A stretch of 64,000 bases of DNA from Methylocystis iwaonis (GCF_027925385.1 NZ_AP027142.1:912001-976000); one strand, 5' to 3'; positions 1 to 9,185 are shown, numbered from the stretch's first letter. Made by a program: numbers and translations. The notes: generated from the letters alone by a model not told the origin.

Positions 1-1226
1 GCGCGCAAATGCGGCGCGAGGCCGGGGCCGTCGTCGTCGATCGTGACGATCAACGCGCTGCGGCTCGCGCCGCTGGTTTGAGAGTCGACCGCGACGCAGA
101 TCGTGACAGCGCTCTCCGCCCATTTCCCGGCATTATCGAGAAGATTGCCGACCATCTCCTCGAGATCCTGGCGTTCGCCGAGGAAACGCAGCTCCGGGCG
201 GACGTCGCCCGAAAAGGCGATGCTGCGCTCGCTATAGATCTTCGTGAAAGCGCGCAGCAGCGCTTCGACGCAGGGCGCAATGGGCGTCGCGGCGCCGAGC
301 GCGCCGCCGCGGGCCGCCGCGCGCGCGCGGTCGAGATAAAAGGAAATCTGGTCGCGCATGATGCGGGCCTGTTCGCCGACCTTGTCGGCCAAAGGCGAGG
401 GCGCGGCGTCCGCTTCATTGACCATGACGCTGAGCGGCGTCTTCAACGCATGGGCCAGATTGCCGACCTGAGTGCGGGCGCGTTCGAGAATGTCGCGATT
501 GGCGCCGATGAGCAGATTGAGCTCGTCGGCGAGCGGCGCGATCTCGTTGGGATAGGCGCCCGTGATGCGGTCGCGCTCCGCGCGCCGAATGGCGGCCAGC
601 TCGCGCTGCAAAAGACGCAGCGGCCGCAGGCCGAAACGCACCTGAAAGGCGGCGACGATCGCGAGCGCAATGGCGAGCGCGGCGAAGGCGATGATCAAAG
701 CGAAACGAAAGCGCGTGATCTGCTCTTCCATTTCTTCGACGCTCGCGGCGACCTGGACGAGATAAATGCCTGTGTCTTCCGCGTCGATGACGCGCTCGAC
801 GATTCGCAGCTTGCGGCCGTCCGGCCCCCAGGCAAGACCGCGCCGGGAGCCGCCCACTCCCGCCGGCACGCCGAGGTCGGAGAGCTTGGGGAGGCGATCG
901 GCGAAGAGCGAACGCGACGCCTTTATCTCATGCGCCGCATTGTCCATGCGCGTGATCTGCCAATACCAGCCCGAGCCAGGAAGCTCGAACTGCGGATCGC
1001 CGAACTGGCTCGGTCCCGTTCGTCCCTCCTGGCCCGACTCCGAGACGTCGGCGACAATGGCGCGAAGGTAGACGTCGAGGCGGCGTTCGAAAATTTCCTC
1101 CGCGACCCGTCGGTAATAGGCGGTGAAGAAAAGGCTGGCGACGAGCAGCACCACCGAACTCAGCGCGGCTGCGGTCAAAAACAGTCGCGTTGCGATGGAG
1201 CGTGTCGTCAAGCTCGGCAGGCGCAT
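1..1226 (-). CDS. Sensor histidine kinase, C-terminus beyond the window edge
   Basis: Inner-membrane sensor kinase, partner of the response regulator whose stop codon lies 6 bases upstream of this ATG. Reading the minus strand from 1226 gives a short cytoplasmic N-terminus, a first membrane segment at about residues 14-36, a periplasmic domain of about 130 residues, a second membrane segment near 172-193, a HAMP-like linker, an H-box with 'LAHALKTPL' (phospho-acceptor His near residue 258) and an N-box with 'NLLDNAGKWA' near residue 358. The reading frame is still open at base 1, so the G-boxes are only partly visible. The regulator-kinase order and the nearby PepSY-like gene resemble PhoP/PhoQ-type systems; the ligand cannot be told from sequence. 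Confidence 0.9.
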   Translation of the reverse strand, partial: MRLPSLTTRSIATRLFLTAAALSSVVLLVASLFFTAYYRRVAEEIFERRLDVYLRAIVADVSESGQEGRTGPSQFGDPQFELPGSGWYWQITRMDNAAHEIKASRSLFADRLPKLSDLGVPAGVGGSRRGLAWGPDGRKLRIVERVIDAEDTGIYLVQVAASVEEMEEQITRFRFALIIAFAALAIALAIVAAFQVRFGLRPLRLLQRELAAIRRAERDRITGAYPNEIAPLADELNLLIGANRDILERARTQVGNLAHALKTPLSVMVNEADAAPSPLADKVGEQARIMRDQISFYLDRARAAARGGALGAATPIAPCVEALLRAFTKIYSERSIAFSGDVRPELRFLGERQDLEEMVGNLLDNAGKWAESAVTICVAVDSQTSGASRSALIVTIDDDGPGLAPHLR

Positions 1227-1232
1227 GGTTCT

Positions 1233-1916
1233 TTAGCGTTTCCCGCCGGCGTCCTCTGGGCCGGACACGGCCATATAGCCGAGTCCGCGAATGGTGTGAA
1301 TCAGCTCCACGCCGAGCTTCTTGCGCAGACGCCCGACAAAGACTTCGATCGTGTTGGAGTCCCGGTCGAAGTCTTGATCGTAAATATGCTCGATGATCTC
1401 GCTGCGCGAGACAACGCGCCCGCTGTGATGCATGAGATAGGCGAGCAGACGATATTCATGCGAGGTGAGCTTCACCGGCGCGCCGTCGACCACCACGCGG
1501 CCCGCCTTGGTGTCGAGCCGCACGGGGCCGCAGACGATCTCATTGGTCGCATGCCCGGCCGCGCGGCGCAGCAAAGCGCGCATGCGCGCCAGCACCTCCT
1601 CCATATGGAAGGGCTTGGCGACATAATCGTCGGCGCCGGCGTCGAAACCCTGAACCTTTTCGCTCCAGCGGTCGCGCGCCGTCAGAATCAGAACCGGCAT
1701 GACGCGCCCATTTGCGCGCCATTGCTCCAAAACGGTGATGCCGTCCTTTTTGGGCAGGCCGACGTCGAGCACAACCGCGTCATAGGTTTCCGTTTCGCCC
1801 AGAAAATGCCCTTCTTCGCCGTCGAACGCACGGTCCACGGCGTAGCCGGACTGCTCCAGAGCCTGCGCGATCTGGCGGTTCAAATCCTTATCGTCTTCGA
1901 TGACGAGCAGCCGCAC
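1233..1916 (-). CDS. OmpR/PhoP-family response regulator
   Basis: DNA-binding response regulator of 227 residues. The receiver domain (about 1-115) has the acidic pair 'EDD' near residue 7, the phospho-acceptor Asp51 in 'VVLDVGLP' and the conserved Lys in 'VAKPF'. A winged-helix output domain follows (about 130-222) with 'TSHEYRLLAYLMHHSGRVVS' and the 'IRGLGYM' wing. The frame is open further upstream, but I chose the GTG at 1916 because 'VRLLVIEDD' is the usual N-terminus of the family and a GGGGAGG ribosome-binding site lies just upstream. It is cotranscribed with the downstream kinase. Confidence 0.93.
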   Translation of the reverse strand: MRLLVIEDDKDLNRQIAQALEQSGYAVDRAFDGEEGHFLGETETYDAVVLDVGLPKKDGITVLEQWRANGRVMPVLILTARDRWSEKVQGFDAGADDYVAKPFHMEEVLARMRALLRRAAGHATNEIVCGPVRLDTKAGRVVVDGAPVKLTSHEYRLLAYLMHHSGRVVSRSEIIEHIYDQDFDRDSNTIEVFVGRLRKKLGVELIHTIRGLGYMAVSGPEDAGGKR

Positions 1917-1950
1917 CCTTTCGCCCTCCCCATGAAACCCCGGTCTTGTC

Positions 1951-2313
1951 TCAATTATTCGTGCGGCTGGAATGCGGCTTTCCCGTCGCGGCGTCGAACA
2001 AAAGTTTGACGATGCGTCCGTCGGGCCGCAGCACGCTGATCTCGTAGATGAAGAGCTCTTCCAGCCAGCATAGCCGCGCGCCCAGCGCTTCGCCGCTGAG
2101 TTCAAGGGCGGCGGCGCGCATGCAGGCGAGAGGCTCGGTCAGTTTGTGCGCCTCGATTTTTTCTCGCGTCTGGCTCGTGGAAAAGCACTGGCGGCGGACG
2201 GGCAGGCGCTCGGCTATCCGTTCGGGAGCTTCTTCGGCGCGCGCCGGCCCAAGCGTCGCCGCGATCGCGGCGGCGGCCAAAGCGCAGCGAAACCTGAAAA
2301 AGGCGACGGGCAT
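1951..2313 (-). CDS. Small secreted PepSY-like protein
   Basis: 120-residue protein with a clear Sec signal peptide (basic start, Ala/Leu-rich core, cleavage near 'ARAEE'). The mature part ends in a strand-rich stretch 'ELFIYEISVLRPDGRIVKLL' followed by 'DAATGK', the pattern of a C-terminal PepSY repeat. Start chosen at 2313 behind an AGGAGA ribosome-binding site. It lies immediately upstream of the response regulator on the same strand, an arrangement common for PhoP/PhoQ-like operons in alphaproteobacteria, where the PepSY protein may modulate the sensor from the periplasm (inference). Confidence 0.75.
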   Translation of the reverse strand: MPVAFFRFRCALAAAAIAATLGPARAEEAPERIAERLPVRRQCFSTSQTREKIEAHKLTEPLACMRAAALELSGEALGARLCWLEELFIYEISVLRPDGRIVKLLFDAATGKPHSSRTNN

Positions 2314-2430
2314 TCGTTCTCCTGAACCTATCCTTCTCCATCGGCGATGAACCGCGAATGAACGCCGCCGAAGGCCGTGGCCTGGCTCGCTTTTCAGCAT
2401 TTTGCCGGCCTTCGGAGGCATATTGCAAGT

Positions 2431-2631
2431 TTAGCGGGGCGCGCGAAGCAGCGTGGAGATTTTCCCCGGCGGCGTCGAGGTGAAGGCCCGCATCGCCGCC
2501 ATGAGAGTCGCCGCGCCGACGGCGACGGCGCCCGCCTTGGGATCGTCGAGAAAGGTGATCCAGTCGGTCGATGCGAGCACGCCGAACATGGCGACAAGCG
2601 CGGCGGCGAGATAGGTGCGATATCCGGTCAT
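2431..2631 (-). CDS. Small membrane protein, holin-like, at the end of the GTA cluster
   Basis: 66-residue protein with a hydrophobic segment right after the start ('YLAAALVAMFGVLAS'), an acidic linker 'DDPKAG' and a second weaker hydrophobic segment, then a basic tail. Small proteins of this make-up sit beside lysozyme or peptidase genes in alphaproteobacterial prophages and GTA loci, so a holin-like role is a reasonable guess. It is the last gene of the minus-strand phage-like run. No motif proves the function. Confidence 0.5.
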   Translation of the reverse strand: MTGYRTYLAAALVAMFGVLASTDWITFLDDPKAGAVAVGAATLMAAMRAFTSTPPGKISTLLRAPR

Positions 2632-2667
2632 CGTATTTCCTTCGTAGGATACAGGCCTGTCGAGGCC

Positions 2668-2889
2668 TCAGGCTTGGGGCAGGGACTGGTCCGCCGCGGC
2701 GATTGCGGCGCGTAGCTGATCGGCGGTCGCGTGAAGATCGGCGGCCATCTGGTCGACGGCGGCGGCGTCCACCGCCGACGCGCGGGCATAGGCGAGGTCG
2801 TGGGCGAGATAGTGGATTCGCTCCACAGCGGCGGCGGCGACCGTTCGCACATCGTTGAAAGCCGCTGCGAGATTATCGAGTGCGGGCAT
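2668..2889 (-). CDS. Hypothetical 73-residue helical protein of the GTA cluster
   Basis: Ala-rich, mostly helical protein starting 'MPALDNLAAAFNDV' behind a good AAGGAGAA ribosome-binding site (start at 2889). It has a regular spacing of hydrophobic residues compatible with a coiled coil and no membrane segment. It lies between the M15 peptidase and the holin-like gene, so it probably belongs to the distal accessory part of the cluster. I do not recognise the family. Confidence 0.5.
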   Translation of the reverse strand: MPALDNLAAAFNDVRTVAAAAVERIHYLAHDLAYARASAVDAAAVDQMAADLHATADQLRAAIAAADQSLPQA

Positions 2890-2968
2890 TTTGGTTCTCC
2901 TTAGCGCGCTTTCCGCTCGTGTGAAATTACGCGCGAGCGATGAGAAAGCGCGCAGATTCAAAAAGCTG

Positions 2969-3016
2969 GAGCGCATTCTTATCGCAAAAGTCTGTCAACT
3001 TTTGCGGAATGCGCTC
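2969..3016. repeat. Long inverted repeat at the 3' end of the M15 peptidase gene
   Basis: Two nested arm pairs: GAGCGCATTC (2969-2978) with GAATGCGCTC (3007-3016), and CGCAAAAG (2983-2990) with CTTTTGCG (2999-3006), around the loop TCTGTCAA. The outer arm touches the peptidase stop codon. It could act as an mRNA stability or attenuation hairpin between the peptidase and the next gene, or be a dispersed palindromic element. Confidence 0.75.
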
Positions 3017-3510
3017 TAGCGGCTGACAGCCTGAAAATGCATGGGATCGCAATCGCCATTGGCACCGCGCCAGATGAGGCCGCAATCCTCGAAGGCGCGG
3101 GCGGCCTCGAGCGGGATGAACCCCGGCCGCCATTTCGAGCGGAAGGGATTATGTTGCGGGTCGATGTCGAGGGCCGCGCCGAAGCTATGCGTCGACCAGC
3201 TTTTGGTCGAGCCGCGCTTGAGCCGCACCATCAGCGAGCCGCCGGTCAAATGCAGGCGATGCGCTTCGATCTCGCCTTGCGTTCCGTAAAGCTTCTTGAC
3301 GGCGAGCAACGCCTCGCCAAAAGCGTCGCGGCATTTTTTATGGAAGCGCAGCGTCGTCACCGGCGGGCCCCAGGAATAGCGCATGGCGAAAGGCGGGACG
3401 AGATCGACGATATTGTCGCGCTCCCATGTCGTGTTGATCGAGCTGTGAAGCACCGGATCGCCATAGAAGTCGATGAGCTCGGAAGGCGATCGTTCACTGG
3501 GCCATTGCAT
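3016..3510 (-). CDS. M15-family peptidase (D-Ala-D-Ala carboxypeptidase/endolysin type)
   Basis: 164-residue zinc peptidase acting on peptidoglycan cross-links. Visible motifs are 'STHSFGAALDID' (first zinc ligands His and Asp, spacing SxHxxGxAxD) and 'DPMHFQ' near the C-terminus (last zinc His), both typical of the M15 VanY/endolysin group. Start chosen at 3510 because a longer upstream frame overlaps the glycine-rich gene and lacks the family pattern, while AAAGGA lies just ahead of this ATG. No signal peptide, so export would need the neighbouring holin-like protein or release by lysis. Position at the end of the GTA cluster suggests a role in cell-wall passage or lysis. Confidence 0.85.
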   Translation of the reverse strand: MQWPSERSPSELIDFYGDPVLHSSINTTWERDNIVDLVPPFAMRYSWGPPVTTLRFHKKCRDAFGEALLAVKKLYGTQGEIEAHRLHLTGGSLMVRLKRGSTKSWSTHSFGAALDIDPQHNPFRSKWRPGFIPLEAARAFEDCGLIWRGANGDCDPMHFQAVSR

Positions 3511-3580
3511 AGAAAATATCCTTTCTCGCGAGAGGCGCGCCGAATGGCGTTTTCGAATTGTTTGGGGAGGCAGGGCCGCT

Positions 3581-5179
3581 TCAGAAATATTCGACGATGA
3601 TCGCGTAACCCGATCCGCCTGCGCCGCCTGCGCCGCCGCTCCCGCCGTTCTGATGTGCGCCGCCGCCGCCCCCGCCGCCGCCGGGGAAGCCCCCGGGGCC
3701 GCCATCGCCTGCGGTCGCAAGGCCGGACGCGCCGCCGCCGCCGCCCGCTGCCGCCTGCTCCAAGGGACCGGCGCCGTTCGCCCAGCCGCCGAGGCCATTG
3801 GCGCCGTTTATCGCGCCGCCAGCGACGCCGCCCTGGGCGTTCGAGGCGTTGCCGGCGACATACACGCTTCCGCCTTGCCCGCCATTGCTCGCGGCATTCG
3901 CTGCGGTAATTCCGCCCCCGGCGCCGCCGCCTGATGAAGCGCCAGGGCATGCGCCGCCTTGCAGCCCGGCGTCGCCTGTCGCGGGGCTCCCGCCGCCGCC
4001 CGAGCCGCCGCCGGGATAGAAGGAGCCAGCGCCGGCCGCAGCCGATCCACCGCTGACGCCGGTCGCGCCGCCAGCGCCGCCCGTCGCGCCGGAGGCGTTT
4101 CCGGCAGGCGCCAATCCGCCCCCGCCGCCGCCCCCTGAACCAGCCGCCAGGCCGCCGCCGGAGCCTGCGCCGCCGCCTGTTGCGCGCAACAGCGCCCCGA
4201 ATGACGTATCGCCGCCGGAAGCCCCGTTATTGCCTGCGGCGCTGTTCGTCGTTTGCGTCGCGCCGCCCGCTCCGCCGGCGCCAATCGTGACGGCCCGGGA
4301 GGCGCCAATTTGCGCGGCCGTAAATCGACCCCGCGCAACGCCGCCACCCCCGCCGCCTCCGCCGCCCGATGCAATTGCTCCCGCCGCCTGTCGCGCGCCT
4401 GAACCGCCGCCCCCGCCGGCGCCAAAAAGAATGACATCGACCAGCGTCACGCCGGGCGAGGGCGTGTAGGTTCCGCTCGACGAGAAGGCCACGATCTTCG
4501 TGGGGCCGCCGCTCGGAAAGGCGACGGCGCCGGTTGTTCGGTCGACGACGATCGCGCTTTTCCAAGCGGAGCCATCGGGCGAGACCTTCACGCGGAAATC
4601 ATCGTCGCCCGAGAGTCCCATCTCGGCGCGTCCGGAATAAGCATCTTGATAGACGAGAGACGCCGTGTTGGAGGCGGCTTCTTTGTTGAGTGTCAGCCGC
4701 AGATCGCCCGAGCCGCTTTCGCCCGTGGATTTTGCGGTGAAGAGCGCCGCATTGAGCTTGGCGGCGAGCGGGTTGCCGGCGTCGGCGCTCGTGCCGACGC
4801 CGAGCCGCGAGAGATTCCCCAAATCTCGCAGGCTGGAGCCGAGGTCGACCCAATTCGCGCCGTCATAGAGCAGCAGGAGCGACTCGGCGGCGACATAAAG
4901 GCGCCAGCCCGGCCGCGGCGTCAGAAAGCTCCAGCCGCCCGCCAGAAATGTCGCGATCTGCCCGCTCTTGCCAGCGAAAGCGCCCGCAGCGCCCGCGCCG
5001 ATCAGAAGCCGCTCGCCTTCACTCGGCGTCGCCGGCGGGACAGCAACGCCGCGCGCCGAAACGGCGAGATGCGTCAGCGCGTCGACGAGCGCCAGCGATT
5101 CATTATGCGTGACGTGTTTTTGCGCCTGCGCCGCATCGATGAGCGGTAGCGCCAGATGGGTCGTCTGCATGTGCTGCAA
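3581..5179 (-). CDS. DUF2793 tail protein with a long glycine-rich C-terminal domain
   Basis: 532-residue putative tail fibre or adhesin. The N-terminal ~110 residues match the DUF2793 pattern ('LPLIDAAQAQKHVTHNE', then 'GWRLYVAAESLLLLYDG') found in phage and GTA tail proteins. A middle domain (about 130-245) resembles a fibre shaft; from about residue 255 the sequence becomes extremely Gly-rich with many GGGGG runs, ending in 'GGSGYAIIVEYF', a glycine-rich surface domain ending seen in phage tail tips. It follows the baseplate gene by 3 bases, so it is very likely part of the virion. The glycine-rich part is low-complexity and likely to vary between strains. Confidence 0.85.
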   Translation of the reverse strand: MQHMQTTHLALPLIDAAQAQKHVTHNESLALVDALTHLAVSARGVAVPPATPSEGERLLIGAGAAGAFAGKSGQIATFLAGGWSFLTPRPGWRLYVAAESLLLLYDGANWVDLGSSLRDLGNLSRLGVGTSADAGNPLAAKLNAALFTAKSTGESGSGDLRLTLNKEAASNTASLVYQDAYSGRAEMGLSGDDDFRVKVSPDGSAWKSAIVVDRTTGAVAFPSGGPTKIVAFSSSGTYTPSPGVTLVDVILFGAGGGGGSGARQAAGAIASGGGGGGGGGVARGRFTAAQIGASRAVTIGAGGAGGATQTTNSAAGNNGASGGDTSFGALLRATGGGAGSGGGLAAGSGGGGGGGLAPAGNASGATGGAGGATGVSGGSAAAGAGSFYPGGGSGGGGSPATGDAGLQGGACPGASSGGGAGGGITAANAASNGGQGGSVYVAGNASNAQGGVAGGAINGANGLGGWANGAGPLEQAAAGGGGGASGLATAGDGGPGGFPGGGGGGGGAHQNGGSGGAGGAGGSGYAIIVEYF

Positions 5180-5182
5180 ATC

Positions 5183-8100
5183 CTATTGAACGGCGAGCGC
5201 GCCAATGAAAGGAAAGCCGCGGCCGACCGTGGCGCTCATCTGATAGAGCGAGAGGGTGAGCGTGCTTTGCGGCGCGCCGAAATCGGCAAGCTCCTGCGCG
5301 GTCGGATAGACAATCGAGGGCGCCGTGGCGGAAAGCCTGCGGACGCCTGTCGGCAGGACGATCTCCGCCTCATAGGCTTCATTCGCTTCGCTGAGTGGTA
5401 TGTCGACCGCTTCCCACGCATCCGAGTCGATGCGCGAGCGCCGCTTGAAGTCGATGACAATCCCCGCCGGGGTCCGAGTGGCCCGGACCTGTGTCGGCGC
5501 ATAGGGCCGGAGCGCCTTTCCCGTCGCCGTCACAGTGGCGCGCACATAGAGCGGGTCGGCCATGTCGCGATCAGCGGGGCCGACTGCATAAGTTATCGGC
5601 GCGCCGATGTCCGATGTGTTGCGCGCCAGCGGCGCGAGCGCGTCGTCGAGCAGGACGACTGTCGAGCCTGCCGGCGCAACGCGCGCCGCAAGATTCTCCT
5701 CGCCGCCGATGCCGCGAATGAGTCTGGAGAGACGATAGGTTTTTTCGGCGACGAGCTCCGCGCGCGCGAAGGCGAAAATCTCCCACGCGCCATCGGCGCC
5801 GCGAATAGCCATTGACGTGCGGCCGCTGAGCGCCACGAGATCGTCTACGGAAGCGAGCGCGCCGCCGCCAAGCCGCACCGTAACGCTTGACCCATTGTCG
5901 AAGCGCCCGACAGGCCCCGGCGGCAGCGCGTCCAGCGTGTCGCCGATCGTCGCTCGCTTTTCGATGGTTCCGATCACCTGCGAGGCGCCGCTGTTTGCGC
6001 CTTTCACAATGGCGAGCGGGCCCGGCCAGGGATCGGCGAAGGCGGCGACATAAGACAGCGCCGAGGAGTCGCGCACAAGGGCGAGGTCGAGAACGACCAC
6101 GCGCGGCGGGCCGATGATCTGTGGAGAGGCCACCGCGTTACGATATAGTTTTGGCGGAGGGACATCGTAAACGGTGGGATCGACAGCCCGCGCGCTGACG
6201 CTGCGCGCAGCGCCGTCCGTGATCCGTTGGATCTGGAACAGCCGCCCGCCGCCAGCGGCGCCGAGGCGCACGATGTCGCCCGGCTGCAGGCCGACGAGGC
6301 CGGGGCGCAAGGTAAATTCCGCCGTATCGCGGCCCACCCAAAGATCTTGCAGCCATATGTCGGCAAGCCTTTGCGCCTCGGAGCGATGGATCATCACCGC
6401 CGCCTGGGCTTCGCTCTGCCGCGCCGAGCGGCCTTCGAGCCGACGCGAGAGAACGCGCGCGGTCTGATAGTCGTTTTCCGAGTCACCGTAGGAAAGCGCA
6501 ATCTCGTGCGGCAAATCGCTTTCCTGCGTGCGCGTCAGCGTGACGAGCGACATATCCTTCCCGGGGACAAGATCGTCTTCGCCAATGTCCCGCGCGGGAC
6601 TCGCACGCCGATCGACGAAGCGCAGCTTGCCGCCCGCGACGATCGGGTCGAAGCCATAAAGCGCCGCGAGCGACTCCATCGCGTCGCGCGGCGACATCGG
6701 CCGGTCGAGCGTATAGCCGTCGATGAAGCCGCCGATGTTGGGGCGCTCGATCTCCAGCGCCGGGGGCGAGACGGCGCCCGCGAGCGTCGTCAGGAGACGG
6801 TCGAGCGGAGCGCCTTCCAGGCGTCCGTTGAGCCAATGGCCGGTCTCCCAATTGGGACCGTCGCTCCATGCCGCGCTCTGCGTGGGAAACGCTGGGAAGG
6901 GACGCGCGTCCCAGCACCAGATATGGATGCGCGCCGGATCGACCATCGGCCCGCCATAGATGCTCGACGTAGGGTTGGCCGCTGCGCCGCCGGGCCGTGA
7001 CGGATCGAAATGCGAAATCGTCGCCTCGATGAAGCGCGCCTGCATGAGATCGTCGCGCCCGTCGCGGGAGAAATAAGGCAGGCCCCCTTCGCTCGATCGC
7101 GCGTCTGGGAAAACATTGGGGGCGTTCGCGCCGCGGTCCACCGCCGGGCAGCCGGTCTCCGTGATCCAGATCGGCTTCGATTGTGGAACCCATGCGGTCG
7201 ATTGCGCGAGCTCGGCGCCGCCGACGCGCTCATAGTGCGGGAGTGACCAGAAGGAGCGGAAATCCTTCTGCCGATAGACCCAGGGCTTGCCGAGGCCATC
7301 GGTGATCGGCGTGCGGATTTGCGCGCGCCGCGCGTCGCTATGCGCATAATACCAGTCGTACCCTTCGCCAGCCGCAACGCGGGAAGCGAGATAGTCGAGG
7401 TCGGTGACGGACGTCGCAATCTGCGCGTCGAGATGCGCGTCCCCATCGCGCCAATCGGAGAGCGGCCAATAGACATCCACGCCGATAAAATCGACGGAAG
7501 GCGACGCCCACAAGGGATCGAGCGGAAAGCGCAGCTCGCCAGCGACGGGAACATGCGCGCCATATTCTGTCCAGTCGGCCGCGTATGACACTTTGGTTGC
7601 GGCGCCGAGAATAGCTTTCGCATCGGCGGCCAATGTCGTGAGCGCGCTCACGAAAGGATACTGCCCCGCGCTTGAGCGCACGCGCGTCAGCCCGATCAGC
7701 TCCGAGCCGATCAGAAACGCGTCGACGCCGCCGGCCGCTTTACAAAGAGCAGCGTAGTGCAGCGCAAAGTCGCGGTAACGCGCGACAAAGGCGCTGATCT
7801 GCGTCGCCGCCGCGGGCGTTGCATCCGGCGTCCCCGGCTGGCCCGGCGCAGGATCGCAGGTGATGCGGCCGCGCCAGGGAAAGACCGGCTGTCCGTTGAG
7901 GCCCGTATAGGGGTTCGGCAGCGCGTTTCCGGGCGGAACGTCCATCATCAAGAACGGATAGAAGACGACCGAGAGCCCGCGCGCCTTCAAGTCCGCGATC
8001 GCCGCCGACACGGAGGCGTCGCTCGGCGTGCCGCCATAGGCCGAACGTCCGTCGATCTGCGAGACGAGCGTCGCGGTGGCGCGCCACTTGCCGGCGACGC

Positions 8101-9061
8101 TCCAATCCGGCGGCCAAAAAGGCCCGAAAATGAAGTCGAACTCTCCGATGGTCTTGAAGCGCGAGTCGACGCGCGGCTCGATGTTGCAATATTGCGCGCG
8201 CAGATCGTCGCCGAACCATGTCACGACGAGCGCGACGCTCTCGAGATTGGGGCAAAGCGCCTGCAGCGCATCGATCGAGGCCTGCCAATCCGTCTGCGCG
8301 GTCAGTTGGTGGCGGTTCTCGGCGTTGGTGACGCCGGACGTCCAGAAGTTGAGTTTCAGCGTGGGAAGGTAGCCGGCCTCCGTCGCGCCGGGAATGACGT
8401 CGACGCCGCGGATCATCTCGCCGACGCCGGCGACGGGTTTCACCACCTCGAAGGTGAACTGCGGAATCCGATTGCCGAAAGACGCCAGCGCCAATCCATC
8501 GAAAACAATATAAGCGAGCCCGCGATAGGCGGGCACATTGCCCGCGCCTTCCTTGGCGACGATGAGCGGATCGGGCTCCTGCTCCTGTGTTCCCGCGTAG
8601 ATGCGGATGGGGAGAGTCGACATGTCGAGCTCCACGCCATCGGCCCAGATGCGCCTCACGAAAGCGATCGGGCCCTCACAGAGGCCGATCGCAAAACTTG
8701 CGGAATAGACATAAGTGAAGGTGACGCTTTGCGTGCCGCTGCTGCTGCCCTTGCCGCTGCGCGGCGCGCTTTCAAAAGTGGCGTTGACGCGTTCGAGAAA
8801 CCGCGTCGCCCAGATCATCTGCCCGCCGATCCGCGCGCGGCCATAGACGCGCGGCACGCCGGCGCCCTCCGTAGACGCGATCCCATCCATCGACTCGAGA
8901 CGCGGGCCGACGCTGTAGCGCGGCGACGCATGCGGCGCGAGCGCCCGATCGATGAGCGAGCCGCCCAGACCGCCCGCAAGACGGCCGGCGATCGAACCGA
9001 CGGGTCCGCCAACCGCGCCGCCGACGACGGAGCCGACGGTTTGTAGAACGAGCGTCGCCAT
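5183..9061 (-). CDS. Baseplate multidomain (megatron) protein, GTA gp15-type
   Basis: 1292-residue tail-tip protein, the largest gene of the cluster, forming the baseplate hub that contacts the host. The start 'MATLVLQTVGSVVGGAVGGP' is characteristic of this family. A GTA TIM-barrel-like glycoside-hydrolase-type domain is visible in the middle ('VDFIGVDVYWPLSDW', 'WITETGCPAVDRG'), followed by a Phage-tail_3-like region ('QAAVMIHRSEAQRLADIWLQ') and a C-terminal beta-rich part. Length and order match RcGTA gp15. The next upstream gene is the NlpC/P60 peptidase, separated by 124 bases that contain a dispersed palindrome. Confidence 0.95.
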   Translation of the reverse strand: MATLVLQTVGSVVGGAVGGPVGSIAGRLAGGLGGSLIDRALAPHASPRYSVGPRLESMDGIASTEGAGVPRVYGRARIGGQMIWATRFLERVNATFESAPRSGKGSSSGTQSVTFTYVYSASFAIGLCEGPIAFVRRIWADGVELDMSTLPIRIYAGTQEQEPDPLIVAKEGAGNVPAYRGLAYIVFDGLALASFGNRIPQFTFEVVKPVAGVGEMIRGVDVIPGATEAGYLPTLKLNFWTSGVTNAENRHQLTAQTDWQASIDALQALCPNLESVALVVTWFGDDLRAQYCNIEPRVDSRFKTIGEFDFIFGPFWPPDWSVAGKWRATATLVSQIDGRSAYGGTPSDASVSAAIADLKARGLSVVFYPFLMMDVPPGNALPNPYTGLNGQPVFPWRGRITCDPAPGQPGTPDATPAAATQISAFVARYRDFALHYAALCKAAGGVDAFLIGSELIGLTRVRSSAGQYPFVSALTTLAADAKAILGAATKVSYAADWTEYGAHVPVAGELRFPLDPLWASPSVDFIGVDVYWPLSDWRDGDAHLDAQIATSVTDLDYLASRVAAGEGYDWYYAHSDARRAQIRTPITDGLGKPWVYRQKDFRSFWSLPHYERVGGAELAQSTAWVPQSKPIWITETGCPAVDRGANAPNVFPDARSSEGGLPYFSRDGRDDLMQARFIEATISHFDPSRPGGAAANPTSSIYGGPMVDPARIHIWCWDARPFPAFPTQSAAWSDGPNWETGHWLNGRLEGAPLDRLLTTLAGAVSPPALEIERPNIGGFIDGYTLDRPMSPRDAMESLAALYGFDPIVAGGKLRFVDRRASPARDIGEDDLVPGKDMSLVTLTRTQESDLPHEIALSYGDSENDYQTARVLSRRLEGRSARQSEAQAAVMIHRSEAQRLADIWLQDLWVGRDTAEFTLRPGLVGLQPGDIVRLGAAGGGRLFQIQRITDGAARSVSARAVDPTVYDVPPPKLYRNAVASPQIIGPPRVVVLDLALVRDSSALSYVAAFADPWPGPLAIVKGANSGASQVIGTIEKRATIGDTLDALPPGPVGRFDNGSSVTVRLGGGALASVDDLVALSGRTSMAIRGADGAWEIFAFARAELVAEKTYRLSRLIRGIGGEENLAARVAPAGSTVVLLDDALAPLARNTSDIGAPITYAVGPADRDMADPLYVRATVTATGKALRPYAPTQVRATRTPAGIVIDFKRRSRIDSDAWEAVDIPLSEANEAYEAEIVLPTGVRRLSATAPSIVYPTAQELADFGAPQSTLTLSLYQMSATVGRGFPFIGALAVQ

Positions 9062-9104
9062 GCAGATCTCTGTGTGTTCTTATGTGAAATCCGCTCGGAC
9101 TGGT

Positions 9105-9146
9105 GTCATTCGCGACGCTCGCGCAGCGAGTGATCGGGAATCCAGA
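9105..9146. repeat. Dispersed palindromic repeat inside the GTA cluster
   Basis: A copy of the 'GTCATTC..GACGCTCGC..GCGAG..GATCGGGAATCCAGA' element that also occurs at about 51540-51595 and 54150-54205. It lies in the gap between the NlpC/P60 and megatron genes, the only sizeable gap in the tail operon downstream of the capsid gene. Confidence 0.7.
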
Positions 9147-9185
9147 CCAAGCCCGTTGCCAGTCGTTCAAGCGGAACGGCAAATG

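Noticed and set aside
9..2009. 666-codon plus-strand frame over the two-component system
   Set aside because: It is the reverse shadow of the kinase and regulator genes in GC-rich DNA; no family motif and rich in Arg/Ala/Asp as shadows are.
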